A DNA stretch of 64,000 bases from Amoebophrya sp. A120. Its lineage: Eukaryota; Sar; Dinophyceae; Syndiniales; Amoebophryaceae. The stretch is taken from the NCBI GenBank assembly GCA_905178155.1, contig CAJINV010000008.1, forward strand, positions 4,018,793 to 4,082,792, given 5' to 3'. Under the pieces are notes generated by a model. That model was not told the origin of the DNA and searched no databases. It saw only the letters and a list, made by a program, of their open reading frames with translations. How positions within the stretch are numbered: the stretch's first letter is position 1; each line of letters begins with the position of its first letter. A program made the translations under genes and the position numbers. This document shows positions 55,201 to 64,000 of the stretch, one piece after another.

Positions 55201-57572
55201 GTTCTCGTCAAGAGGCTGGAGAACCTACAAGGGGCACCACGAACAAGAGCAAGGCTAAAGACAGGGAAGACACAATGGATCCCACTGCAACGTCCTGCCA
55301 GTTGTCGACTTCACTTGCCCGGTTGGAACAGCAGCTCACCTCGATGTCTCGCTTTCAAATTTCGAATCGCTTGCGCTCGGAACTCTTCGCCATGCTGGGC
55401 TTTTTCGACAACGCAGCACTCTATGATTTTAATCACAGCCCAGGCGCGGCCGCGTTCTATCCGGTAGCTTTTTTCCGTGCTATGGCGTTCTCAAACGTTA
55501 CATTCTGAACTGTTACATGAATTGGTGATGCAAGAATGGCAAAACTACAAGGGGGAAGATTGCGCCTTTTGCATTACAGATTTGGCACAGATTTCCAGCC
55601 TATTTGGCGGCCCTTCGGGAATTTGTCATGCGAAGCAGGTTGATCGTGTCGAGGCTGATTGGAATTTTGCATGACAAATCATGTAACACTTGAGAATGTA
55701 ACACTTGAGAACGCCATACGTGCGTTTTTCGACTTCGAGGCGGCGGAAGTGCTCTTCTCGCTCGGCCACAAACTCACCTGGTTTCTTATGGAAGTGTCAG
55801 AATCGAAATTGACAAAGTCGAAAAATTTGTGATGCACAAAATCGATGTCAGTAGGAGCCTCAGTCTCCAAGTGGCGCGTGACAAACTTCGGAAGCACCCA
55901 AATCCAGTCTGTCTTGCTGTTTGGGCAAAGAAGACTCCTCCTGTCATGCTACTCTGCCAGCACATTTTATACCCCTAAACAGGCTTACGATCGGTCTCAT
56001 TTGCCTGCTTCCCAGTACAGGCGCTCAGTGCCCTACATGTTATGCATCACGTATTTTTCGATTTTGTCGATTTCGATCCCGACACATCCATATTTCTCTT
56101 CGCCGGGCCCTTCGCGCGGACCGTGTTTGAGCCGCTAGTGCGTGCGTTATCCTGAGAAAAAAGTGTTACAGTTACACATTGTGTTGCAGGCCAAGCAAGG
56201 CAGACGAGCTCTGTCATGCCGGATATGCATTGGAGCCTCGTTTCATAGGTGTTTTCCCGTAGGATTTCTGCATTACAAGTTTTCTCTCTCATGCTGAGAA
56301 ATTTGTGTTGCTGAATTGACAACAAATGTGTAACTGTAACACTTTTTTCTTGCGATATGCGTTCAACGAGGGACAGTACGAGGTCTTAGAGGTCAAGAAG
56401 TCCGGTTTTTTTCCTTCCTCGTCTGTATGCATTGCAAAGATGTCTGGGTCTGGAAACTTGTGATGCTAAAATGTGGATGATGGAAACACTTTCGAATGCA
56501 GCCCAGCGTGACAACTTTCCAGAACGCTTTCTCATAGGCAGCCCGCATGAGAAGCTGCGTTTTTGCATGTGCAAAAGAGGCCGCGACTTTTGTTGGTTAT
56601 GCAATACAGTATGGCGGCGTCAACAATCTCACCACTATAGTATATCAAAAAAAGTTTCATATCGTATTTATGTATCTGAAAGCACCTATTTTGAGCTACC
56701 ACTTTAAAATAGATATGCAACAGTAGCGACTTTGAGCTAGCTGCCTTGAGCTAGCTAATTCTTCCTCCTCTTTGCACACACGCAAGCCTCAAAAAGCGCG
56801 CTTTTTCTGCTATCCTTCCAAATTTAGCACCGATGCTAGTGAGCTTCGAGCCTAGTTTTTTTCGATAATGTACTCACTTTTTGGAGGACGTCCCCCGAGG
56901 TCGTCAATCTCAGTTCAAAAAGTGCTCACTTGAGCACAACAAATCCTGGCCATTTTGGAGAAGCGTGGGAAAACGTGGCGCGCCAAGAGATGAAATAGAA
57001 ACGATATATTTTTTTTTTGATATAGTATAGTGGTGAGATTGTTGACGCCGCCATATACAGATTTCCTAGGTATGGAAAGCTAGCATTACAAATTCAAACT
57101 TTCCAGACCCAGACATATTTGCATTTGATAGTCCGCGATCCTATTTTATTTCATACTTCTCGTTTCAGTTTTAGCTTATCCAAGTCGAGGGTATTGGCGC
57201 CCGTGCCTGCTCCGGATTTTGTGGCGCTCTTGTTCCTCAAAAATAAAGCGTGACGCTGTGCTGAAAAAGTATGCGAAAGCTGCAAGGTTTTTTTTTGGCG
57301 ACAGAGTGACGGAAGACCTGGAGACTGTAGAGCTAGAAATGACGAGGAAGACAAAAGGTAATCAACATGAAAATAAGAGTGCAAGCGTGACTACAAAAAA
57401 ACCTTCCTCAATAAATACACACAAGGCTTCTAAAGTGATGCGAAGTAGGAATTTCACTCGAAGCAGTGGCCGTGCTACTAGCGCTGATATCAGAAGTACA
57501 AGTCCAGCAAGCCGTAAGACTCAGAAAAATAAGCCTATACCAAAAAAGACATCTGTCGTTCCTCGATCTTAA
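49291..57572 (+). CDS. Glycoside hydrolase family 31 enzyme with C-terminal membrane segment (1802 aa)
   Basis: Ten exons: 49291-50171, 50429-51318, 51703-51802, 52017-52818, 53068-53667, 53958-55480, 55724-55786, 56098-56147, 56363-56425 and 57136-57572, total 5409 nt in one frame. GH31 landmarks appear in order: GVISKSGWVVID, VFGLWYSRWWSY, SVLVLDMDWH (about 595-604), the nucleophile motif VFWIDWQQGED with Asp near 754, the acid/base motif GFSGDVVQDW with Asp near 860, then NVAFPYWSHDIGGF and WIQFGALSPVLRLH. Family members cleave alpha-linked glucose or related sugars. Several disordered inserts enlarge it well beyond the usual 700-1000 aa. The last exon begins with a hydrophobic span (AILFYFILLVSVLAY) followed by a long basic tail, so the enzyme may be membrane-anchored. 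The start resembles the usual GH31 first strand (FLFTLLTPAVIRIQ), so an upstream signal-peptide exon could be missing. Catalytic residues are intact. Confidence 0.92.
50172..50423. mobile_element. Introner, 252 bp, GTCTGGGTCTGG family
   Basis: It starts TATCCAGTGC and ends GCATTTGATC; the terminal A has changed to C. The flanking repeat is GCGCA (50167-50171 and 50424-50428). The join reads KLDLDCA-HLRKQRPDL in frame. Confidence 0.92.
51319..51697. mobile_element. Probable introner, 379 bp, degenerate
   Basis: It starts TATCCTGCTGTGTAAAT and ends TTTTACATGTGATA. Flanks CCAAC and CGACT match poorly. Removal by the 5-bp rule joins MKKLFQ-LPPSVLVLDM, which is the expected GH31 sequence, so the boundary is well placed by homology. 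Confidence 0.7.
51803..52011. mobile_element. Introner, 209 bp
   Basis: The left end TATCGCAAGAAAAAACTG pairs with the right end CAGTTTTTTCGTGGGATA, and homology continues through GTTTCACTGTG. The flanking repeat is AAGGG (51798-51802 and 52012-52016). The join reads AGFQKG-WTGWSWDRK, as expected for GH31. Confidence 0.95.
52819..53062. mobile_element. Introner, 244 bp, inside the PYWSHDIGG motif
   Basis: The left end is TATGCAAAGAAAAATACTG and the right end CACTTTTCTTCTTGGATA. The flanking repeat is TCGGC (52814-52818 and 53063-53067). The join reads PYWSHDIG-GFLLPVDN, rebuilding the conserved GH31 motif. Confidence 0.95.
53668..53957. mobile_element. Introner-derived GT-AG intron, 290 bp
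   Basis: Inverted ends TATCGAAAAGG (53658) and CCTTTCGATA (to 53950) are visible, but the frame is kept only by GT-AG splicing 53668-53957, giving PPRIEK-AAVLEHDNF. The donor GTATGT lies ten bases inside the left inverted repeat. Confidence 0.7.
55481..55718. mobile_element. Introner, 238 bp, internally repeated ends
   Basis: The left arm begins TATGGCGTTCTCAAACGTTA and the right arm ends TGTAACACTTGAGAACGCCA plus TA. In the right arm ACACTTGAGAA occurs twice in tandem. The flanking repeat is CGTGC (55476-55480 and 55719-55723). The join reads AFFRA-FFDFEAAEV in frame. Confidence 0.95.
55787..56092. mobile_element. Introner, 306 bp, about 48-bp arms
   Basis: The left arm starts TATGGAAGTGTCAGAATCGA and the right arm ends TCGATCCCGACACATCCATA; both continue through TCGAAAAAT to GTGATGC. 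The flanking repeat is TTTCT (55782-55786 and 56093-56097). The join reads HKLTWF-LFAGPFAR in frame. Confidence 0.95.
56148..56357. mobile_element. Introner, 210 bp
   Basis: The left arm contains AGAAAAAAGTGTTACAGTTA and the right arm TAACTGTAACACTTTTTTCT, with TATCCTG and TGCGATA outermost. The flanking repeat is TGCGT (56143-56147 and 56358-56362). The join reads PLVRAF-NEGQYEVL in frame. The exon before it is 50 bp. Confidence 0.95.
56426..57130. mobile_element. Introner, 705 bp, carrying a nested element
   Basis: It starts TATGCATTGC and ends GCATTTGATA with the GTCTGGGTCTGG core at both ends. Flanks are GTCTG and GTCCG (one mismatch). Without the nested element and its 5-bp duplication it would be 254 bp, the normal size for this family. 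Excision joins FPSSS-AILFYFILL and opens the last exon. Confidence 0.9.
56610..57055. mobile_element. Nested introner-like element, 446 bp
   Basis: The left arm begins TATGGCGGCGTCAACAATCT and the right arm ends AGATTGTTGACGCCGCCATA; the arms run about 44 bp with one mismatch. The target repeat TACAG (56605-56609 and 57056-57060) lies wholly inside the older introner. The interior shares no sequence with the host family and has no coding frame. Confidence 0.93.
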
Positions 57573-58484
57573 GCTCACCGCGCTGGCGCCCGTGCATTTG
57601 GTACTAGTATGTGACTGCTGGCGCTGTTGGCCCGGAAACTGAGCCATGAACAAAGTCTCATCTGACTCTGGAGTTTGACCCTGACGTTGTGGTTACGTTT
57701 TGTGTTCCGTGCAAAAAAATAGCTGCTCTTCTCAGGAACGCAACAGTGTGAACCTCTCATTGCGAAAAGCGATGTCGTGCTGCTAGCATGTGCGTCAGAG
57801 ACTGTCGCGTAAATCTGTAGGCTAATACAGCTAAGAGGAAGAGTTTAGAACTTGATAACTGCATTCTCAAGAATAGAAAAAAAAACTGCGTGCCCGATAG
57901 AACACAACGACTTCGACAGAAAATCTTCGAGACGCGACGTTGATGCGTGCTGTTGCTTTTGTCAAAGTTGTTGCGAATGTTGTTGATGTTCGAGGAATGT
58001 TGTTGATTTTCAGGAAGACTTTGTTTCAGGATCGACTCGACTTCGCTCGATTATCTCGATCCTTTGTGTCGCGGTTCGAAAGTATTTTTCGATTCGAGTT
58101 CGACCCGCGAAAGCGTATACAAGCGTCGCAACGACAACATCAACATAATATGTGGAGTTCGAATGATACATGATTGTGTTTAAGGTCTTAGAAAAAAATA
58201 CCCTGAAGAAAAAAAATTTCATTATGTTTGTTGGTAATAAGTAATTACTCAACTCTCAATTTACCAGGTGGTAGATCATTTCTTTTAGCTCGCACTACTA
58301 GAAAATCATTCCGAAAGTTGTTGCCTTCATTTTCTAACCTTTCTTACTTATCACCATCCTTGTCCCACCCGGGAACGGAAAGTAAGTATTGTTACTTCAA
58401 CAAGACCGTGGACGTGGACGGCAAAATTAAGTATTAAAAAAGTTGCTGATGAAAAAAAGCATTTGAACGTAAACTCACCTGTGC
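57573..58484. other. Intergenic, nothing firm
   Basis: AT-rich with short frames. A short stretch before TAA near 58435 encodes KTVDVDGKIKY, which faintly resembles an EF-hand loop, but no exon partner is visible. Confidence 0.45.
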
Positions 58485-61400
58485 ATGTCGGGACCACTCC
58501 GCCCACTGCTCCAGCCTACAGATTTTGATAACTACCCAAGAGTTAACAACAGCGCTGCACTTTTAAGCAAGACCCCCCAGACCGTCAAGAGGGAGAGCAG
58601 CTTTCTTCAAAACGGTCGCAAAGAGGAGGAGAACTCGTCCCTATCGCCCCCGCAAACGGATTACAACTATGTAGAAATCGAGGCGGACCTCACGCCCAGC
58701 GCAAGAACTTCGCATGACATTGAAACTGCCCCGTTTAATAGTATTCGAAGCCAGCACTCTACTCCTTATCCATCTTTCCAAAGAACTACTAGTACAACTA
58801 CTGGCGCTACAACGGCTGGACGTGATCCAACTATAACTGAAGGAAGCAGTAGTATATGTATATTTTCCTACCAAAGAACAAGTGTTATCTCGACCATTGC
58901 CGAATCTGTGTACGCTATGGTACTCTCTAGCTTCAGTACATCAACGCGCGGAGCTGCTGGTGGCACAAGTCCGACCAGTGCGGCCGCCACTAGGGTGGGT
59001 TTGCTCTCTAGCGCGGCCGTTGCCACAGGCGCGGTAAACACTTCTAGTAGCACAGGTAGTTATAATTGTGGCCCTGGTGCAGCCCGTAGTTCATTTTTCT
59101 CCTGCTGTAATTTGGCAGGAGGAGTCTCACCGAATTCCCCAAAGCAATTGTTTGTGTCCTTGGTAGCAGTTTCGTTGCTGTTTTTCCTCGTTAGTGTGTA
59201 TCATCGTAAAGGCTCTACAACCATTGGGAGTTACCTTTCGCAAGTCTCAACCATGACGGCCGAGGTGGCGGTCTCGCTGCTGCTGTCCGTGCCGCCGGTG
59301 CTGGGCATCTTCTGGGCCTATGCATTGCAAATAGGTCTTCGTCTGGAAAATGAGTTACGAACATAACCTGTACTGCGAATTTCGAATGAAGCAAAAGTCT
59401 GTGATGGACGACGAAGCAGATGTTGAGCACAACAAAGTTTATCATACAATGCGACGGCAAGTTCCGCATTTTTGCGTGCCTTTCTACTTTACTTTGTGAA
59501 AGATCTCTGTCATGTCTGGCTAGGTTTTGATAGGTACGTTGGTTTGTTGCTGATATCAGGCGACAGCAGGCATATTAACAAGATTCCAGAGCCAGATCGA
59601 TATTTGCAGTGGATAGGCCCGTGCTGCAGACCAAATGGGTCCACGACGTGGAGCTAAAGGAGCCGGCAGAGGAGCTCAAGCAGATCACGTCATATGGATT
59701 GCAAAAATGTCTGGGTCTGGAAGAATGCAAGATTTGTCATGCATATTTCTCATGACCCATGATGCCTGTAATGCATCCCCTAGCATCGCAGACATTTAAA
59801 GGGCTTCCTGATGCACTTTCCGCATGAGAAATGCCCTGTCCGTGTAGCACAAACTGTACCCCTCTTGCTGGTCATGCAATACAAAATTTTTTAGAGTCCA
59901 AAAACAGCATGACAAATTGCAATCTTCCAGACCCAGACATTTTTACACTTGATACGTCAGGTGATGCCTCGATTCAGCCAGGTCTCGAACGAGAGAAAGC
60001 AAACTCGCGCTATCGATTTCATAGAAACCAAACTAATTTAATGAGAGACAAATACTCACTTATTACAACTTCGTTTTTTTTTCAATGAACTTGAATTTGA
60101 TGCTTCCCACCTGCTTTTGCTTTTCATTCTTCTGCAACTTCCAGGTGATGCACATAAGTATTAAGTACTACTCCTACATCTCGCATGTTCAAGTTCATCA
60201 GCTTATCTGCGCATAAGAACCTCATCTCGTTTCCTGCTGATGACGACGTTCGGCAAAAAGAAAGAAAGAGAAACCAAAAGTCATCCGCCCCACTAAATTT
60301 CCACAACAGGCCTGATAAAGAACAGCCAAACGGTGGGGAAGATGCAGGAGATCGCCAATGCCATTGCGAAGGGCGCGGACGCCTTTCTCCGCATCCAGTA
60401 TGCCTGGATCATGGCCTTTTGCCTCGCGTTTTCCGTGGTCATCTACGAGTTTTTTTCGCACATTTTGTCCAAGCCCAGCCTCGGCGCCGCCACGGTGCTC
60501 GCCTTCCTGCTGGGGGCGCTGACCTCCATTCTGTCGGGGTACATTGGAATGAAAGCGGCGGTAATGTGCAATTTGAAAACCGCCCACCAGTGCTGGGCCG
60601 AGGGCATCGAGGCGGGGTACGCCGTGGCCGTGCGTGGGGGGTCCATTCTGGGCTTTGCACTGGTCTCGCTCGGGATCGGAGTCATGTTGGTCGTGATAAA
60701 AATATTCGAGCTCTGGCAAGTGGACAACGGTATAATTCTGTGAGTGCTACAAGTAGAGGTGGACTATGCTTCTTTTCTTGTTGTTGTTCACAATGATCAC
60801 AGCAATAAAGCCAGCGACACAAATAATTCATCTCGTGTTTAATATGGTTCGTCTTGCAATTTCTCCTCCAAAAATACAAGACTTCCAAAAGCATGAAAAA
60901 TAATAATCCACACCTGTTTACTATACAACTAGGCTCCATCCTTTCCCTCTATGAGGCCTTGGCCGGCTTCGGACTCGGAGGCTCTGCGGTCGCACTTTTC
61001 GGCCGCGTGGGTGGCGGTATCTACACAAAGGCGGCTGACGTCGGGGCGGATCTTTCTGGTAAGAATACCCGTAAATTGCAATATAAGTTCCTGCTTTTCT
61101 GAGTTACTCACAACTTGCTCATGCTTTATGATGTCGTTCTGGAGCATGCATGGCACACGTTCTCCTTCTCTCGCGTCAAATTCTGCATGAAGAGCACGCT
61201 TTTACAACAAAAATGAATTCACTAAACACCTAGGCAAAAACGAGTGGGGCATGGACGAGGACGATCCGCGCAACCCGGCCTGCATCGCGGACAACGTGGG
61301 GGATAACGTAGGGGACATTGCCGGTATGGGCGCTGATCTGTTCGGTTCCTTCGCTGAGGCTACCTGCGCGGCGATGATTATCGCCGCGAAGTCTTTCGAC

Positions 61401-64000
61401 GCGGCGTACGTCGCCAACGGTCCCAGCCCCCCGGGGCTCGCCAACAGCTACGCGGGTTTGAACTTTCCGATCCTGATATCCAATTGCACAAGAACAACGA
61501 CTCCCCCTTGTTCCCCTCCTTTGTTCACGCTGGGCATGAGCAGCGGCAGTAGAACCATGCCCATCAGAAGTAACACTAACACTGCAGCCTGCGCATGACA
61601 AAGAAATCTAGCTCACTGAACTTGAGGGCTCTTCCGAAATACGACCTTGTTATCATGCAATAAATGATAAATATAGTCCCGGAGGACAGAAAAAAAATGA
61701 AATTTTTAATTTTGCATGAGAAATGACTGAGAACAAGGGGGTGGGTCGAGGTCTTGTGCAACTCTGATACCTGATCAGCTCCTTGGGCGTGCTCGTCGGC
61801 TTGGCCACCATGGGAATCGTGCTGTACATGCCCTACTTTGCGGTTCGAAACACCGCGCAAATCGAGGGCGCACTGAAGGCGATCTTGATCGTGTCCACGG
61901 TGTTGGAGTCCGTCGCGGCCACGGTCGCGGCCTACGTGTTCCTCCCAAGCGAATTCCGCCTGGCCATGGACGACGGGACCATGGTGGTCCGAGGCACGTT
62001 GGATTTGCTGATCCCGATCATTCTCGGTTTGTGGGGAGGTCTGATCATCGGCATCGTGACCGAATACTACACGTCGCACTCCTACCGACCGGTGCGCGAA
62101 ATCTCCGAGACCCAGCAGGTTTCCGCGGCCACGGGCATCATCTACGGGTTGGCACTGGGCTACCTTTCCTGCATCATCCCGATTCTGGTGCTGGTCCTCA
62201 CCGTACTCGTCTCCCACAACCACGCAGGCATGTACGGAGTGGCCCTGGCAGCCTTAGGCATGCTCTCCACGTTGACACTTGGTAATATTCTCTATTGAAT
62301 ATAGGACTTTTGATTTGATATGAAATTTGCAGTCGAAGATCATCTTTTCCTCTCGACGACACAGAGGAAGAGGATTTTTTTGCTCTTCTCGTCATTTATA
62401 AAATGTTTCTCTGCGGCAGATAGAAAAGCAGATCAAGAACCAGTACGTAGCCGTGAACAAGAAGACCATGTTGATGCGTGTCGTGTGAAAACAACATTTT
62501 GCAACTAATTCGGAATAGACGAAGAGCATTTTGCTAGTACTGGTGGTTTCCTCTTAGTCTTAACAACATCGTCATCAACGAACAACATATTTTTGTGAAA
62601 TTATCAGGTCTTACCATCGACGCCTACGGTCCCATCTCTGACAACGCGGGCGGCATCGCGGAAATGAGCGGGCTCGGGGCTTCCACCCGCGAGCTCACCG
62701 ACGCACTGGATGCGGCGGGCAACACCACCGCGGCGATCGGCAAGGGCTTTGCGATCGGCTCCGCCGCACTGGTGTCTCTAGCACTGTTTGGCGCCTTCAA
62801 AGTCCGGGCGGGGGTGCAGACGGTGGATATCAAGTGCAAAAATGTCTGGGTCTGGAAGGTTAGAACTTGTCATGCTAAATCTGAATGATGCAAAAATCTG
62901 TGTTGCGTGAGTGCCAAGAGCTGTCCGCTTTTGACTTTTGACCAAAATGAGAGGGACTTTCTCATGCAGGAAAGGCATAAAAGAGACCTCAAAAAATCTG
63001 TCATGCTGGGTCTCGCATTCCAGACCTCATGGGTCATGGAAAACCTGCATCACAAATCTTGCATTCTTCCAGACCCAGACACTTTTCATTGTAATAGAGG
63101 ACGTGTCGGACCCACTCGTGTGGAGCGGGCTGCTGGTCGGCGTATCATTTGTAAAAACGTCCCCACCCCATAGTCAAGATGGGGAATCGGCTAGAAAAGT
63201 CCACAAGCTTTGGCTGTTTCGCATGACAAATTTGGACTCGTAGCGTAGTGCTGTTTCTTTGGGGTAGTTCAGCAGCATCACAGATCTAGCACATCGTGCT
63301 GACTGGAGCATGACAAATTCCAAAACGGCACTTTTTTTGCTTCTCATGGGGCTCCGCATGACAAACACTTTCAGCATGCAGGTTTGGCGGGGACGTTTTT
63401 AAATACGATACGGCGCTATGCTGCCCTACGCGTTTTCGGCAATGACGATGAAGAGCGTTGGCGTGGCGGCACAAGATATGGTATGGATATGATATTATAC
63501 CCTTGTCTACTTGCGACGTACGATGTTACTTACGAACCTCGCGGCGCTCGCCGTCCTAGCTGCGTGGCGACTATTTGACGGACATCAAGTAGTTATTTCT
63601 CCTGCAAGTGTAGAGAAAACAAGCGTTTCCGAACATGAAAATGTCTTGTCCAAGAAGTGATGAAAAAAACCGCTGCCGGAAAACAAAAAAATAAAAAGCC
63701 GCTGTGTACTATAAAAAGATCCCTCCTCAGGTAAACGAATGCATGCGTCAATTTCCGCTGATTGTGGACGAGGGGAGAGAACCGGATTACGACACCTGCA
63801 TCAAGATTTCCACCGAAGTATGAACTGCAAAGACGTCTGGCTCTGTAAAATCGTAACCTGTAATTTTGCCGTCCGTCTCACGCAGGCCCGGGGGCGGGCT
63901 AGACACTTGAAGAAGGTGTTGGAAAAATTTGCTATGCTTGGCCGCACTCAAACAAAAGGATGCTTATGCTCAATGACCAGAATGCAGCACCACAGGTTCT
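58485..64000 (+). CDS. Proton-pumping inorganic pyrophosphatase (V-PPase), 3' end outside window
   Basis: The enzyme hydrolyses pyrophosphate to pump protons into vacuoles or acidocalcisomes. Exons: 58485-59318, 59621-59692, a single base 59960, 60310-60729, 60933-61058, 61234-61476, 61775-62281, 62608-62827, 63102-63142, 63416-63480 and 63731-63818; about 872 residues are visible. Landmarks: [96 protein letters not shown] and [20 protein letters not shown]. The alanine after GNTTA marks the potassium-dependent class (type I); the independent class has lysine there. Residues 1-230 are an unusual serine/threonine-rich extension with one extra hydrophobic span ([18 protein letters not shown]). 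Introns are a mix of GT-AG and introners. The last introner begins at 63819 and runs off the window. Confidence 0.95.
59319..59615. mobile_element. Introner, 297 bp, hybrid ends
   Basis: The left end TATGCATTGCAAATAGG and right end TTTGCAGTGGATA are followed inward by GTCTGGAA and TTCCAGA, so it mixes the ATGCATTGC and GTCTGG families. Flanks are GGGCC and GGCCC (one mismatch). The join reads [15 protein letters not shown] in frame. Confidence 0.85.
59693..59954. mobile_element. Introner, 262 bp, one base from a GT-AG intron
   Basis: It starts TATGGATTGC and ends ACACTTGATA with the GTCTGGGTCTGG core. The flanking repeat is CGTCA (59688-59692 and 59955-59959). Only the single base at 59960 separates the second repeat from a GT-AG intron at 59961-60309. 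Confidence 0.9.
61477..61769. mobile_element. Introner, 293 bp
   Basis: The left arm begins TATCCAATTGCACAAGAACA and the right arm ends TCTTGTGCAACTCTGATA, with CCCCCTTGTTC and its complement further in. The flanking repeat is CCTGA (61472-61476 and 61770-61774). The join reads [16 protein letters not shown], correct for V-PPase. Confidence 0.94.
62828..63096. mobile_element. Introner, 269 bp, GTCTGGGTCTGG family
   Basis: It starts TATCAAGTGC and ends TTCATTGTAATA; the right outer end has drifted. Flanks are GTGGA and GAGGA (one mismatch). The join reads [14 protein letters not shown] in frame. Confidence 0.88.
63143..63410. mobile_element. Introner, 268 bp
   Basis: The left arm contains GTAAAAACGTCCCCACC and the right arm GGCGGGGACGTTTTTAAA, with TATCATTT and ACGATA outermost. 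The flanking repeat is CGGCG (63138-63142 and 63411-63415). The join reads [16 protein letters not shown], the V-PPase motif. Confidence 0.94.
63819..64000. mobile_element. Introner, left end only, GTCTGG family
   Basis: The left end TATGAACTGC is followed by a diverged core, GTCTGGCTCTG. The left flank is CGAAG. The right end lies outside the window, so the repeat cannot be checked. Confidence 0.7.

Noticed and set aside
57219-57572. Independent gene of 117 codons
   Set aside because: It lies in frame with the upstream GH31 exons once the nested introner is removed, so it is better read as the last exon of that gene.
58384-58437. Second EF-hand-like tail (KTVDVDGKIKY)
   Set aside because: Too short, the loop lacks key acidic positions, and no helix follows before the stop.
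1-64000. Transposase or reverse transcriptase gene that could move the introners
   Set aside because: I searched the reading frames for DDE/D-type transposase, helicase and reverse transcriptase motifs and saw none. The introners here are non-autonomous, so the source must lie elsewhere.

Overview
Eukaryotic nuclear DNA. Every gene I can support is on the + strand, and most are split by short introns. Many of those introns are not ordinary GT-AG introns. They are MITE-like 'introner' elements of about 110-380 bp that start TAT, end ATA, carry long terminal inverted repeats (TIRs) and are flanked by 5-bp direct repeats. Removing the element plus one copy of the 5-bp repeat restores the reading frame, at times in the middle of a conserved domain. 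One-way gene order, serine/threonine-rich disordered proteins and abundant non-canonical introners suggest a syndinian dinoflagellate such as Amoebophrya, for which invasive intronic elements are known. The taxon is an inference: there is no rRNA, spliced-leader or other taxonomic marker here.

Layout. 614-1605: small three-exon gene. 3768-14344: giant coiled-coil protein gene, whose last part is broken up by a hairpin-rich block (12685-13870). 14345-16730: no gene, but several kinds of inverted and tandem repeat. 16731-20774: uncharacterised 1347-aa protein. 21557-29173: DZIP1-like ciliary protein, 7 exons, about 1995 aa. 30811-32590: unknown multi-exon gene. 33171-33733: 272-bp duplication. 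35472-38473: coiled-coil protein. 39282-40766: small membrane protein, 5' part unresolved. 41431-42063 and 42295-44840: two uncharacterised proteins. 45998-47838: FAD amine oxidase. 49291-57572: family 31 glycoside hydrolase, 10 exons, 1802 aa. 58485 to the window end: proton-pumping pyrophosphatase (V-PPase), 3' end outside the window.

The genes do not form a pathway. The DZIP1-like and coiled-coil proteins suggest cilium or centriole functions, the V-PPase acidifies vacuoles or acidocalcisomes, and the GH31 enzyme cleaves alpha-glycosidic bonds. What links the window is the introner invasion: about 36 elements in 64 kb. Twenty-two have perfect 5-bp flanking repeats and six more differ at one base. 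At least 12 belong to one family with the TIR core TGTCTGGGTCTGGAA. One element sits inside another with its own 5-bp duplication. No transposase was found. Exon lengths deduced with the 5-bp rule sum to multiples of three in the DZIP1-like (5988 nt), GH31 (5409 nt) and 622-aa protein (1869 nt) genes, and the V-PPase exons stay in frame to the last one visible.
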